Positions 33,874 through 44,792 of a stretch of 64,000 nucleotides of DNA are shown one piece after another. The notes beneath the pieces were generated by a model that was not told the DNA's origin, ran no database searches, and saw only the letters and a list, made by a program, of their open reading frames with translations. Source of the DNA: Marinobacter sp. C7 (GTDB lineage: Bacteria; Pseudomonadota; Gammaproteobacteria; Pseudomonadales; Oleiphilaceae); NCBI RefSeq assembly GCF_022343555.1, contig NZ_JAKQZH010000001.1, forward strand, positions 930,001 to 994,000. The letters run 5' to 3'. Position 1 is the first letter of the stretch. The number at the start of each line of letters is the position of its first letter. The translations under genes and the position numbers were made by a program.

Positions 33874-35925
33874 ATGAACTGGCGAGCTTTGACCGCTCCG
33901 GCCGCAAGGACACTCTACCCCGTGCATCGCATGCACGGGGCAGTTCTCCTGCTCCTGTTGTTGTTCACCCTGCTGCTGGGTATGGGGAACTCCCTGCATT
34001 CCCGGCTGCTTTGGGTCGGCGAGCAGACATGGCCGAACTACTATCTTCTGAACCCGGATGCCACGGAACCCTCGTGTCAGCTGGAAATGGATATCGATGC
34101 GGAAGTGGCCAAACGGGTGGCCGCCTACAAACCGGACCCTGACGATCTGTTCAGCTCGCCACCCAATCCGGAGGCCATCCGAAAGTCCCTGGAGAGCAAC
34201 CTGGAGCTGTGTCAGCAGCAATACGCGGTCTACGAACAGAACCTGAAACATGCCACTGCGGCATTGGGTATGTTCAAGACGGTGGAACAGGGGCTGGCCG
34301 AGTTCCTGCTCGATAACATCGAGCTCACCAAGTACCTGTTCATTGCCATGTTTGCCATGGCCGCAGCGATTGCTGCACTGGATACCGACCACATCGCCCT
34401 GCGCTTGCCGCGCAACCGGGCCGAATGGCGGTTGAGTCAGGGCGTGCAGTTTGTGGTCAACGGGCTGATGGTCCTGTCGCTGAACGCCTACCTGGGCAAG
34501 CTTGCCACCTCGCCGGGCTCGGAGGACACGATGAGTCTCCAGTATGCGTGGGTCGGCGTGTTCGGGTTGTTCATGATAATCAACGCGACCCGGTTCCTGA
34601 ATATTCCGGACCGGATCCGTGCCGGCAAGCTCAGGCCGTCCTCGGGGCTGGTTATCCCGCTGTATTGCGGCATGGGCCTGATTGCCATGAGTTATTTCTT
34701 CCTGGTGGATGGTTATGCGTCGGGCCTGGCCATCTACTTCGGGATGATGTCCAACCTCTCATCGATGTTCATCAACATCGGTCTGTATGTGCTGGTGGGC
34801 ATGATGCTCAAGCAGACCCGGATCCCGGAACTGCTGCTGAACGTCATCAAACCCTTCAATCTGCCGGCACCGCTGCTGGCCTCGGTGATCATCTTTGCCA
34901 CCGCCTTCCCGACTGCTTTTACCGGAGCCTCGGGAATCTTCATCCTGGCCGTGGGTGGCGTTGTCTACGACGAACTCCGTCGCGCCGGCGCCGGACGCCA
35001 GCTTTCCCTGGCCACGACCGCCATGTCGGGCAGCCTGGGCGTGGTGCTCAATCCCTGTCTCCTGATTGTCGTGGTGGCGGCCCTGAATAAGGAAGTCACC
35101 ACCACCGAGATGTACGGCTGGGGCTTCTGGGTCTTCATCATGTCGGCAAGCCTGTTTTCGCTGATCGTGTGCAAGACCGAGGGCAACTGGAAGCCCCGTC
35201 CGGCCCCGGGTGCTCTCCGCGCGGCCGTTGGCGAAACCCGGGCCTTGCTGCCCTACGTGGTGGTGGGTGCCATCGTGATCCTGTCGATCTGGATCATCCT
35301 CGGGCTGAAGTTCAACGAATACAGTGCACCGTTGATCCTGCCGTTGGTGATGCTGGCACTGGTGTTGCTGGATGCCGGGCGCGACAGCCGGGAGGACGGC
35401 GAGACCCGTGCCCAGGCATTCTGGAACCGGAGTTCCTCGGCTGCGAGTGATTCTGCCGTGCACATTGGCGCGCTGCTGGCCCTGATTGGCTTCTCGATCT
35501 GCCTAGGCGGCATTCTGGAACGCTCGGACATCGTCCATGCGCTGTTTCCGGAGGACCTGACCAGTCCCTGGATTGCCATGCTGGTCATTGTGGTGATGCT
35601 GACCATTATCGGCATGGTGATGGATCCGTTCGGTGCCGTGATCCTGGTTTCTGCCACTGTAGCCCAGCCTGCGATCCAGCTGGGTATCGATCCGCTGCAT
35701 TTCTGGATCGTGTGTCTCGTTGCCTTCGAGCTGGGATACCTCAGCCCGCCGGTGGCGTTGAACCATCTGCTCACTCGGCAGGTGGTTGGGGAAACGGAAG
35801 TGCTCGCAGCCGAGCGCTCCGGTTCCTTCTGGCACCGCTATGAGCGTCTCCTGCTGCCTCTGGCAGTCATGGGGCCGACGCTTCTGCTGGTTGCCTTTAT
35901 TCCGTTGTTGTTCTACGCGCTGTAA
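33874..35925 (+). CDS. TRAP transporter permease, DctQ-DctM fused type
   Basis: This 683-residue inner-membrane protein has 15-17 hydrophobic segments. Residues about 20-260 include a first helix, a periplasmic loop with Cys residues (about 60-125) and small-subunit (Q-like) helices; about 265-683 form the large M subunit, with GASGIFILAVGGVVYDELRR, SGSLGVVLNPCLLI and the late FELGYLSPPVALNHLL motif that is typical of DctM. It should import the ligand of the binding protein using a sodium or proton gradient. Substrate unknown. A terminator follows the gene. Confidence 0.85.
   Translation: MNWRALTAPAARTLYPVHRMHGAVLLLLLLFTLLLGMGNSLHSRLLWVGEQTWPNYYLLNPDATEPSCQLEMDIDAEVAKRVAAYKPDPDDLFSSPPNPEAIRKSLESNLELCQQQYAVYEQNLKHATAALGMFKTVEQGLAEFLLDNIELTKYLFIAMFAMAAAIAALDTDHIALRLPRNRAEWRLSQGVQFVVNGLMVLSLNAYLGKLATSPGSEDTMSLQYAWVGVFGLFMIINATRFLNIPDRIRAGKLRPSSGLVIPLYCGMGLIAMSYFFLVDGYASGLAIYFGMMSNLSSMFINIGLYVLVGMMLKQTRIPELLLNVIKPFNLPAPLLASVIIFATAFPTAFTGASGIFILAVGGVVYDELRRAGAGRQLSLATTAMSGSLGVVLNPCLLIVVVAALNKEVTTTEMYGWGFWVFIMSASLFSLIVCKTEGNWKPRPAPGALRAAVGETRALLPYVVVGAIVILSIWIILGLKFNEYSAPLILPLVMLALVLLDAGRDSREDGETRAQAFWNRSSSAASDSAVHIGALLALIGFSICLGGILERSDIVHALFPEDLTSPWIAMLVIVVMLTIIGMVMDPFGAVILVSATVAQPAIQLGIDPLHFWIVCLVAFELGYLSPPVALNHLLTRQVVGETEVLAAERSGSFWHRYERLLLPLAVMGPTLLLVAFIPLLFYAL
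33918..33940. other. Hairpin-forming palindrome inside the TRAP permease gene
   Basis: CCCCGTGCAT and ATGCACGGGG are perfect 10-base complements around CGC, beginning 44 bases after the permease ATG. It could lower permease expression relative to the binding protein by slowing translation or stopping exonucleases (inference). Confidence 0.5.
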
Positions 35926-35947
35926 CTTGGCTTCTATAGAATGAAGT

Positions 35948-35981
35948 AACCGCCACCGGCCCGGCCGCTGGCGGTTTTTTT
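35948..35981 (+). terminator. Rho-independent terminator of the TRAP operon
   Basis: AACCGCCA and TGGCGGTT pair around a GC-rich loop (CCGGCCCGGCCGC, itself partly self-complementary), followed by seven T residues. Confidence 0.88.
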
Positions 35982-36100
35982 CATCCACAAGGGATGAATT
36001 TCCGTACTCGCACAGAGGGGACGTAACGGAAGCCGGGGTATGGTGTATGCTTGAATTGGCAGACGGAAAAGGCAGATTGAAGGAAGCAAAGGAACCCGGA

Positions 36101-38752
36101 ATGTTTCGGATTGGCTTGGTAGTGAGTGTTTTAGCGGTTCTGGCCGGCTGTGGCGGGGGCTCCGGTGGTGGCGAAACCGCGCCGGTGGATGTTGCGCTCT
36201 CCGGGGTCATCGATATAGAAGCAGGGACCCGGGTGGATATCGACACGGCCGATTCGCTGTCTCTCAACCCGTCTCCATTTTCCGGGGTGCAGGCGTTACC
36301 CCGGGAGTTCGTTCTTGCCGGTTATGTCAGCCGTCAGGAAGGAGCTTACCCTACGGTCGGAGGCTTACCGGGCTCCGAGTATTTCATAGACGCCCGGGAT
36401 CAGTTTTCGATGACGCTCGCACCGGACCAGCGGATTTCACTGCAGGCGTTTGCCACGCGTGCCGGCCGATCGAACCTGTCGATCCGGTTATTGGCGCCGG
36501 ATGCAGGCAACGCGGTTATTTCCACTGCCCAGACCACTGAAACCGACTCCCAGGTGAGCGTCAGCCTCTCTGATGACACCACCCAGTCCTGGCCCGAGGG
36601 CACCTACCAGGTGGAGATCCTTGCGAGCTCCGTTCCCATGCTCTATATCCTGTCGTCATCGGCGTCCAACCTGTCTGCCCAGTCTGTTCATGAATGGCCC
36701 GACCATCAGTTTGCCGAGGGCGAGGCCATTGTTGTCATGGAGGAAACGCCGGGTATGCCGGCACAGGTGTCTGCGACCGGGATGACAAAAGCCCGCGCTC
36801 TGGGTCGTGGGCTCTGGCAGGTGCGGATGGCGGGGCCCCTGAGCCAGGATCAGGGCAATCGGGCAGGGCAGACCCTCTCATGGATTGAGAACCTGCGGAA
36901 AGAGGCGGCGATAAAACAGGCTGTGCCCAATTACCTGGTCCAGACCCAGGGAACCCCTCTGGATGAGCCGCTGTACAATGATCCCGCTCTGGGCCAGCAA
37001 TGGCATTATGAGCTGTTGAACGCACCTATCGCCTGGCAGCTGGCACCGGGTGCCGGGGAAGGGGTTGCGGTTGCCGTTATGGATACCGGGCTCTTTGGCC
37101 AGCCCGGAAACTGGCACCCGGACCTGAATGCCAATGTCGGGCAGGGATTCGACTTCGTCTCCCAGGAGTATGACACCGACAGTCAGCCCGGGCCCGACAG
37201 TAACCCGTCGGATCCGGGCAATTCCGTGGGCGGCAGTGTTTACCATGGAACCCATGTGGCGGGCACGGTCGCTGCCGTTGACAACGAACGCGGTGGCATC
37301 GGTGTTGCCTTCAGTTCGACGCTGGTGCCGGTCCGCGTGTTGGGAGAGGGCGGCACCGGATCCTCAGCTGACCTGCTTGATGCGCTGAACTGGGTGAATG
37401 ATGACGGCACGGGGCAGCCCAGGGCGGACGTGGTGAACCTGAGCCTCGGGGGCCTGCCTTACATCCAGGCCTTGCAGGATGCGATCAATGCGGGCACGGA
37501 ACGTGGAGCGATCTACGTGGCTGCCGCTGGTAATGCCGGAACCAGTAACCCATCCTATCCGGCCGCCTTTGCCAATGTACTGGCCGTCAGTGCGGTGGAT
37601 GGGGCAGGGGTGCTTTCGTCTTACTCGAACTTTGGTCCCTGGATAGACCTGGCCGCGCCGGGTGGTGATGCCAGTCGGGACGGAAATGCCGACGGCCGGG
37701 GCGATCTGGTCAGCAGTACCAGTGCAGCCGTGATCGATGGGACCCTGACGGCGACCTATGCCGGTCTCCAGGGCACGTCCATGGCCGCACCCCATGTCTC
37801 CGGTGTCCTGGCATTGATGAAGAACCAGAACCTGACCCTTGATTATCCCGCGGTGAATGCCATGCTTCAGGCCGGCAAGCTCACGGTTTCCTCCTGTGAT
37901 AATCCCTGCAGGAACGACGACCTTGGCTGGGGATTGATGGATGCCGCCAAGTCCGTGTTGGCGGCATCGGACACGCCGGTGACGGACCTGCTGACAGCCT
38001 CTCCTGCCATTGTCACACTCTCGACGGAGGGTGCCGCCTCGGTCACTGCGGCGCTGGAAGTCTATGGAGATTCGCCTTCGAGCGTTGAGATCATGTCTGT
38101 GGAGCTCGAAACATCAGCAGCCTGGGTGGACGTGACGGCACCTCCTGCCGGAAGTTCCGGGACGAGCTTCTCGGTACGACTGGATCTGAATGCTGATGCA
38201 CTGGAGCAAGGCGTGTCCGAGCGAACGGTGTTGCTCGTTACCTATCAGGGGGATGTGGAAGAGCGTACCCTGGAAATACCGATCATCGGCCAGCAACCGG
38301 ACGACCTGGCGCTCCGGAATGCCGGCCGCCACTTTGTGTTGTTGGTCGACCCGGTGCCTGAAGGCGATATTTTTACCACGGTGTCCCAGGCAACCGTAGA
38401 GGTGGTGAATGGTCAGTACCAGTTCAGTTTCCGCCCCGATGATGGTGTTGCGCCCAGATTTCTCTCAGAGGTCCCGCCGGGGGACTATTTCCTGGTGGCC
38501 GGCTCGGACATCGATAACGACGGTTTGATCTGTCATGCTGGCGAGGCCTGTGCCGAGTACCCGGTCTCGGGGCTTCGTGAGGAGATCACGATTACCGCAG
38601 GGGAGGCCATCCAGGGTATCCGGATGACTACCAGCTACTCGAGGCCGACCATTTCCGCCCAAGCCCCGGATGTGCTTCCGCGGCCGGGATTCGAGGGCTA
38701 TCGTGTGCTCTCGGCACAGCCGGATAACGAAAACACCAAGAGTATTCGCTGA
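36101..38752 (+). CDS. S8 subtilisin-family protease, lipoprotein (dentilisin-like context)
   Basis: The start is set at MFRIGLVVSV, which gives a lipoprotein signal ending LAGC (Cys17) followed by a Gly-rich linker. The 883-residue protein has an N-terminal region (about 30-310) with a beta-rich prodomain-like part, then an S8 catalytic domain: Asp328 (VAVMDTG), His382 (YHGTHVAG) and Ser560 (GTSMAAPHVSG). The C-terminal 240 residues are beta-rich and probably bind substrate or surface. It lies 2 bases before a PrcB-domain lipoprotein gene, a pairing like the Treponema dentilisin complex. Confidence 0.88.
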   Translation: MFRIGLVVSVLAVLAGCGGGSGGGETAPVDVALSGVIDIEAGTRVDIDTADSLSLNPSPFSGVQALPREFVLAGYVSRQEGAYPTVGGLPGSEYFIDARDQFSMTLAPDQRISLQAFATRAGRSNLSIRLLAPDAGNAVISTAQTTETDSQVSVSLSDDTTQSWPEGTYQVEILASSVPMLYILSSSASNLSAQSVHEWPDHQFAEGEAIVVMEETPGMPAQVSATGMTKARALGRGLWQVRMAGPLSQDQGNRAGQTLSWIENLRKEAAIKQAVPNYLVQTQGTPLDEPLYNDPALGQQWHYELLNAPIAWQLAPGAGEGVAVAVMDTGLFGQPGNWHPDLNANVGQGFDFVSQEYDTDSQPGPDSNPSDPGNSVGGSVYHGTHVAGTVAAVDNERGGIGVAFSSTLVPVRVLGEGGTGSSADLLDALNWVNDDGTGQPRADVVNLSLGGLPYIQALQDAINAGTERGAIYVAAAGNAGTSNPSYPAAFANVLAVSAVDGAGVLSSYSNFGPWIDLAAPGGDASRDGNADGRGDLVSSTSAAVIDGTLTATYAGLQGTSMAAPHVSGVLALMKNQNLTLDYPAVNAMLQAGKLTVSSCDNPCRNDDLGWGLMDAAKSVLAASDTPVTDLLTASPAIVTLSTEGAASVTAALEVYGDSPSSVEIMSVELETSAAWVDVTAPPAGSSGTSFSVRLDLNADALEQGVSERTVLLVTYQGDVEERTLEIPIIGQQPDDLALRNAGRHFVLLVDPVPEGDIFTTVSQATVEVVNGQYQFSFRPDDGVAPRFLSEVPPGDYFLVAGSDIDNDGLICHAGEACAEYPVSGLREEITITAGEAIQGIRMTTSYSRPTISAQAPDVLPRPGFEGYRVLSAQPDNENTKSIR

Positions 38753-38754
38753 AC

Positions 38755-39240
38755 ATGACGTTGTTGTCCCGTTTCCTGTCTTTTACTGTCGCCGGCGCCA
38801 GCCTGATGATTACCGGTTGTGCCACCAGTCAGCCCCAGATGCAGACCGACGACGGAGCCCCCCTGGCCAGGCAGATCAGCCAGTCATCCCATTGTGGTCT
38901 GACGGCGCCCGGGCACTTGCTTTTGAAGAGTGCTGCAGATGTCGGGCGCCTGGAAGGGCTGCAGGGCAGGACCTTGCCGCTGGCGCCGCTCAGGGCGGTG
39001 GATTTTGACCGTGAGCATGTGGTGCTCGCGTCGCTGGGCCAGAAGCCTACCGGTGGCTATAGTGCCACCCTGGTATCTGCCGCGATCAGGGACGACGTTC
39101 TGGAACTCTCCGTCCGTATCCGGGAACCGCAACCGGGAATGATGGTGAGCCAGGCCCTGACCACGCCCTGTGCCGCCATTGCCGTTGCTGCCACGGGCTG
39201 GAGTGACATCCGCATCACGCCCGAGCAAAACAACCGTTGA
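38755..39240 (+). CDS. PrcB-C-domain lipoprotein
   Basis: The 161-residue protein carries a lipoprotein signal ending ITGC (Cys22). The rest matches the PrcB C-terminal domain: RAVDFDREHVVLASLGQKPTGGY and the closing CAAIAVAATGWSDIRI are the usual conserved blocks. In Treponema denticola PrcB is a chaperone-like partner of the dentilisin protease PrtP. The gene starts 2 bases after the lipoprotein subtilase, so both are made from one message and a partner role is likely (inference). Confidence 0.8.
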   Translation: MTLLSRFLSFTVAGASLMITGCATSQPQMQTDDGAPLARQISQSSHCGLTAPGHLLLKSAADVGRLEGLQGRTLPLAPLRAVDFDREHVVLASLGQKPTGGYSATLVSAAIRDDVLELSVRIREPQPGMMVSQALTTPCAAIAVAATGWSDIRITPEQNNR

Positions 39241-39286
39241 TCTTTGGCGTTGAATCCCTAAGCTATGGCTCAGCTTTTCTGACTAA

Positions 39287-41203
<1,917 letters not shown>

Positions 41204-41298
41204 TATGCTCTATAGTGATTTAAAAATCGCGCTTTATTCTTTTTAAGTATTCTTAAAACTCGCTATGCTGCCAGTTTTCATAACGGGGAATACCGGAT

Positions 41299-43074
41299 AT
41301 GGACTGGCAGGGCTGGTTCGCGTTGGGTCTGGCCGGCGCGGCATTACTACTGATGAGCTCAGGGCGCTTTGCACCCCATATGGTCATGATGGGTGTGCTG
41401 GTGGTGCTGAGCGTCAGTGGCCTGATTTCGCCCGAACAGGCGCTGGCAGGATTCAGCAATACCGGTCTCATCACGGTGGTGGCACTGTTTGTGGTCGCCT
41501 CGGGTATTCATCATTCCGGTGGGGTTGATCTTCTCGTCCGGCACCTTCTCCGCTCCCCCAAGACAGTACGCAGTGCCCAGGCCCGCATCGCTCTGCCGGT
41601 TTCCCTGCTCAGCGGGTTTCTCAACAATACGCCGGTAGTGGCCACCATGATTCCGGCGGTGCATACCTGGTCGCGCAAGATCGGTATTGCACCGTCCAAG
41701 CTGATGATCCCCCTCAGCTATTCCGCCATCCTCGGAGGCACCCTGACCCTGATCGGAACCAGTACCAATCTGGTGGTGAACGGGCAGTACCAGCAACTGA
41801 CCGGTGGCGAGGGCTTTTCAATCTTTTCCATTACCATGGTTGGCCTGCCTGTGGCCATTATCGGACTGGCGGTCATTCTGCTGGTCATGCCCCGGGCCCT
41901 GCCGGACCGGAAGGACCAGCAGAAATTTGGCTCCATGCGCGAATTCACGCTGGAAGTGGCAGTATCCGAGGGCGGGCCGCTGGTTGGAAAAACCGTGGGC
42001 GAGGCAGGTCTGCGGGAACTGGAGCGGCTGTACCTGGTGGAAATCGAGCGCGACGGCAGTGTGGTCACCGCAGTGCCCTCGGAGGAGCATCTGCGAGGAG
42101 GTGACCGGCTGGTGTTCGCGGGGGATACCCAGGCCATTTCTGATCTGTTGCGAATCAACGGTATTGTCCCCTCGGTGCATGAGGACGAGCCTTCCCTGAG
42201 CAAGGATCGGACCGAGCGGCGACTGGTGGAAGCCGTGCTTTCACCCCAGTCGGATGTACTCGGGCTGACGATCCGTGATGCCCGTTTCCGTGACCGGTAC
42301 GGCGCGGTCGTGCTGGCCGTGGCCCGTGGAGGTGAACGGGTGTCCGGCAATCTGGGCAACATCCGCCTGAAGCCTGGCGACGTTCTCCTGCTGGAGGCCA
42401 GACCTGCTTTCGTAAGCCGTCAGCGCTATAACAAGGACTTCCTGCTTATCAACGACCTGGATACCGACACGCCTCGCCATGATCGCGCCTGGGTGTCCTG
42501 GACCATTCTGCTGGTACTCGTCGGGCTGGCGGCCTGCGGTATCCTGAGTATGCTCAATGCGGCGCTGCTGGCCGCCGCCCTGATGATCCTGACCGGCTGC
42601 TGTTCCGTCGGACAGGCCCAGAAATCCGTGGATGTACCGGTCATTCTCACCATTGCCGCCTCTTTCGCCCTCGGAGCTGCGCTTCTGGAAACCGGTGCTG
42701 CCAGTTATCTGGCTGAGGGTATCCTGGGACTCAGCCAAGGCCATACCCTGCTGGCGGTATTGCTGGTGTATTTCTCTGTCTCAGCGCTCACAGAGGTCGT
42801 CACCAATAATGCCGCTGCCGTGCTGGTGATTCCGGTGGTGTTGTCCATGACGACTGCCATGGGGGCGCCGGCAGAGCCTTTCGTCATTGCTGTGATGATG
42901 GCGGCATCCGCCAGCTTTGCCACGCCCCTGGGTTACCAGACCAACATGATGGTATTCGGACCGGGCGGCTATCGCTTTGCCGATTTCGTGCGCGTTGGCC
43001 TGCCCATGAACCTGTTTATTGGCCTGGTGACAGTGGGAGTCATTGCGCTGGTCTACGGGATCAGTCTTTACTGA
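41299..43074 (+). CDS. SLC13/DASS-family permease with two RCK-C domains
   Basis: The 591-residue inner-membrane carrier has an N-terminal membrane half (about 1-200), a soluble insert with two TrkA-C/RCK-C domains (about 212-290 and 305-380; LVGKTVGEAGLRELERLYLV and LRPGD-like KPGDVLLLEAR), and a second membrane half (about 400-591). Motifs LNNTPVVATMIP, GTSTNLVVNG and TNNAAAVLVIPV are the paired SNT-type ion/substrate hairpins. Relatives carry sulfate or dicarboxylates with sodium. The RCK-C pair may bind a regulatory ligand. It overlaps the EAL gene by 14 bases tail to tail. Confidence 0.88.
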   Translation: MDWQGWFALGLAGAALLLMSSGRFAPHMVMMGVLVVLSVSGLISPEQALAGFSNTGLITVVALFVVASGIHHSGGVDLLVRHLLRSPKTVRSAQARIALPVSLLSGFLNNTPVVATMIPAVHTWSRKIGIAPSKLMIPLSYSAILGGTLTLIGTSTNLVVNGQYQQLTGGEGFSIFSITMVGLPVAIIGLAVILLVMPRALPDRKDQQKFGSMREFTLEVAVSEGGPLVGKTVGEAGLRELERLYLVEIERDGSVVTAVPSEEHLRGGDRLVFAGDTQAISDLLRINGIVPSVHEDEPSLSKDRTERRLVEAVLSPQSDVLGLTIRDARFRDRYGAVVLAVARGGERVSGNLGNIRLKPGDVLLLEARPAFVSRQRYNKDFLLINDLDTDTPRHDRAWVSWTILLVLVGLAACGILSMLNAALLAAALMILTGCCSVGQAQKSVDVPVILTIAASFALGAALLETGAASYLAEGILGLSQGHTLLAVLLVYFSVSALTEVVTNNAAAVLVIPVVLSMTTAMGAPAEPFVIAVMMAASASFATPLGYQTNMMVFGPGGYRFADFVRVGLPMNLFIGLVTVGVIALVYGISLY

Positions 43075-44353
43075 CCCGGGGATCGATCGGCGTGGAGAGG
43101 ATGTCACAGCAAAGGACCCTGAGTTCGCCTTCGTGATAGAAACCCAGGGATAGGGTGACGCACATATAGGCGCCGGTGACACAGAGGTAAGGGGCCGTAA
43201 CCTGGAGTGTTTCCGGTTGCGCAAGGGCCTTGCGGAGGTACTGCTGCCGGTACCAATCGGCGCTGCTGCTGTCCTCCAGTGGCCGGAACCGAGGGTCCAG
43301 ATTGCGTGCGGAATGCGATACCAGGGTTTCATCGATCTGCAAGCCGTTGCCATCGACCAGATAGCAGCGGGAAACCGTTGGTTGGTTGAGCAGATTCTCA
43401 CAGGCGTCCGCCATGGAGGCTCCGGAACAAAGCCTGTCAGTAGTGCTGAGAAAGAAACGCTCGAAGAAGTTCACCACCTGCTGGGTCGGATCGAATGTCA
43501 CCTGGTTTTGACGTTTGTACTCGTCCAGTAACTGACCGAAGTTCGCTGGTGTTCGCTCCAGTCCGCTGAGTTCGGTACTCGGCCTGCGGAAGTAGAACCC
43601 CTGGACAAAGTCTACGCCCGCATCAATGGCGATCATCGCCTGGCTCCGTGTTTCCACGCCTTCCAGCAGCACCAGGCATCCGGACTGATGAAGCAGGGAA
43701 ACGATGCCGTCCAGAATCTGTCTCGCCTTGGAATCTTCGGTCGCCCGTGTGAGCAGGGTCCGGTCCAGTTTGACGATGTCGGGAGACAGGTTCCAGATTC
43801 GTTCAAAGTTGGAATGGCCAGCACCGAAGTCATCAATCGCCGTCAGGCAGCCGAGTTCCCGGTAATAGGCTACTGTCTCTCTCAGTCGCTCGGCGTCATC
43901 CGTTGGTTGCTCGACAATCTCCATAACAATCCGGTGCGCTGGCAGGCCCGTTTTCCTCAATAGCTGGGCAAAGAAGGAATCCGAAGGGTTTCCGGACGTC
44001 GCCACCTTCGGTGAAACGTTGAGAAACAGCCAGTTCAGTTCATCCTTGATGCCACTGTAATTGCGGATGTGAAGGTAGCGGCAAAGCCGGTCCAGCAGGA
44101 GATTCTCGAAATCCGAAGAAGGCAGCTTGAAAAGGTCGACCGGCAGGATCTGGGTATCCCGGGTATCGAAGGCCCGGATCAGCGCCTCGTAACCGACGAT
44201 CCGCTTGTGGGAAATGCTGTATATGGGCTGGAGTGCCGTCCTCAGGGTCAGCCCCTGAAAGTCCGCTGTCCAGACATCACCGGCGCGGTTGAGCATGGGG
44301 GCGAGCTGATCAAGCTCGGGTGATCTCAACTTTTGGGGTAATGGCTGGGGCAT
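43061..44353 (-). CDS. EAL-domain c-di-GMP phosphodiesterase with C-terminal sensor domain
   Basis: The 430-residue soluble protein has an EAL domain at about 35-280 with the catalytic set intact: YEALIR, LNVSP, MEIVEQ, IDDFGAGHSNF, IVKLDRTLL, LLEGVET and GFYF. It should hydrolyse c-di-GMP to pGpG. Residues about 290-425 form a separate alpha/beta domain like the PDC/YkuI-C type (RCYLVDGNGLQI, LCVTGAYMCVTLSLGF). There is no GGDEF part. It is convergent with the SLC13 gene; upstream on the same strand lie a terminator and a tiny open frame. Confidence 0.9.
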   Translation of the reverse strand: MPQPLPQKLRSPELDQLAPMLNRAGDVWTADFQGLTLRTALQPIYSISHKRIVGYEALIRAFDTRDTQILPVDLFKLPSSDFENLLLDRLCRYLHIRNYSGIKDELNWLFLNVSPKVATSGNPSDSFFAQLLRKTGLPAHRIVMEIVEQPTDDAERLRETVAYYRELGCLTAIDDFGAGHSNFERIWNLSPDIVKLDRTLLTRATEDSKARQILDGIVSLLHQSGCLVLLEGVETRSQAMIAIDAGVDFVQGFYFRRPSTELSGLERTPANFGQLLDEYKRQNQVTFDPTQQVVNFFERFFLSTTDRLCSGASMADACENLLNQPTVSRCYLVDGNGLQIDETLVSHSARNLDPRFRPLEDSSSADWYRQQYLRKALAQPETLQVTAPYLCVTGAYMCVTLSLGFYHEGELRVLCCDILSTPIDPRVSKD

Positions 44354-44490
44354 GTTTTCTTCGGGTTGTTACCGCGCGAGACTGCATTGTTTGCCGGAGA
44401 TTGCCAAAAAAGTGCAGGCATTTCCACAACTTCCCTGAAGAAACGGGAATTCGTCGGTGTTCTGGAGGGGAATTGGCGGGATGAGAGAAT

Positions 44491-44517
44491 GAAAAAAGCG
44501 GCCCGTGGACCGCTTTT
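44491..44517 (-). terminator. Rho-independent terminator downstream of the small open frame
   Basis: AAAAGCGG and CCGCTTTT pair around CCCGTGGA, with six T residues on the minus strand. It ends just after the 15-codon frame and 138 bases before the EAL start, so it would stop or attenuate transcription into that gene. Confidence 0.82.
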
Positions 44518-44519
44518 AT

Positions 44520-44567
44520 TCAATTGTTGCTCGGAACAACAACGCTTTCGTCGAATTCGAGTTCCAT
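44520..44567 (-). CDS. Candidate 15-residue peptide (MELEFDESVVVPSNN)
   Basis: A short open frame starts at an ATG with a strong ribosome site (AGGAG, 7-base spacing) and ends in TGA immediately before a terminator. That complete set of start signal, short frame and stop-terminator is unusual for chance. The peptide is acidic with no signal sequence or Cys. It could be a true small protein or a leader peptide controlling readthrough into the downstream EAL gene. The frame is open further upstream (to 44714), but only this start has a good ribosome site. Confidence 0.45.
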   Translation of the reverse strand: MELEFDESVVVPSNN

Positions 44568-44792
44568 GGCGTTTCTCCTGGATTCATCCCGGCTGATTGA
44601 GAAGGTATGTGAGAAGTGTATCTTTATTATGGATTCGGGCAATCCGTAGAACCCGTATAAGACTAAAGGGATAGGTCGGGGAGAACGTTCAGAATTTCTG
44701 ATGGTGGAGAGCAAAACATTTCGATTTTTTTCACCGATCGGTCTCTCTAGACTGCACCATCAAAGCAACGGACAGGGAGTGGTCTCCAGGTA

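Larger units (their letters stand above)
44354..44792. other. 439-base region between EAL and cytochrome b561 genes
   Basis: This divergent gap contains a candidate 15-codon gene (44520-44567, minus), its terminator, an inverted repeat TCAGAATTTCTGA (44689-44701) and the perfect palindrome ACCGATCGGT (44733-44742) 50 bases before the cytochrome b561 start, a possible TetR-type operator. The rest holds nothing recognised. Confidence 0.6.
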
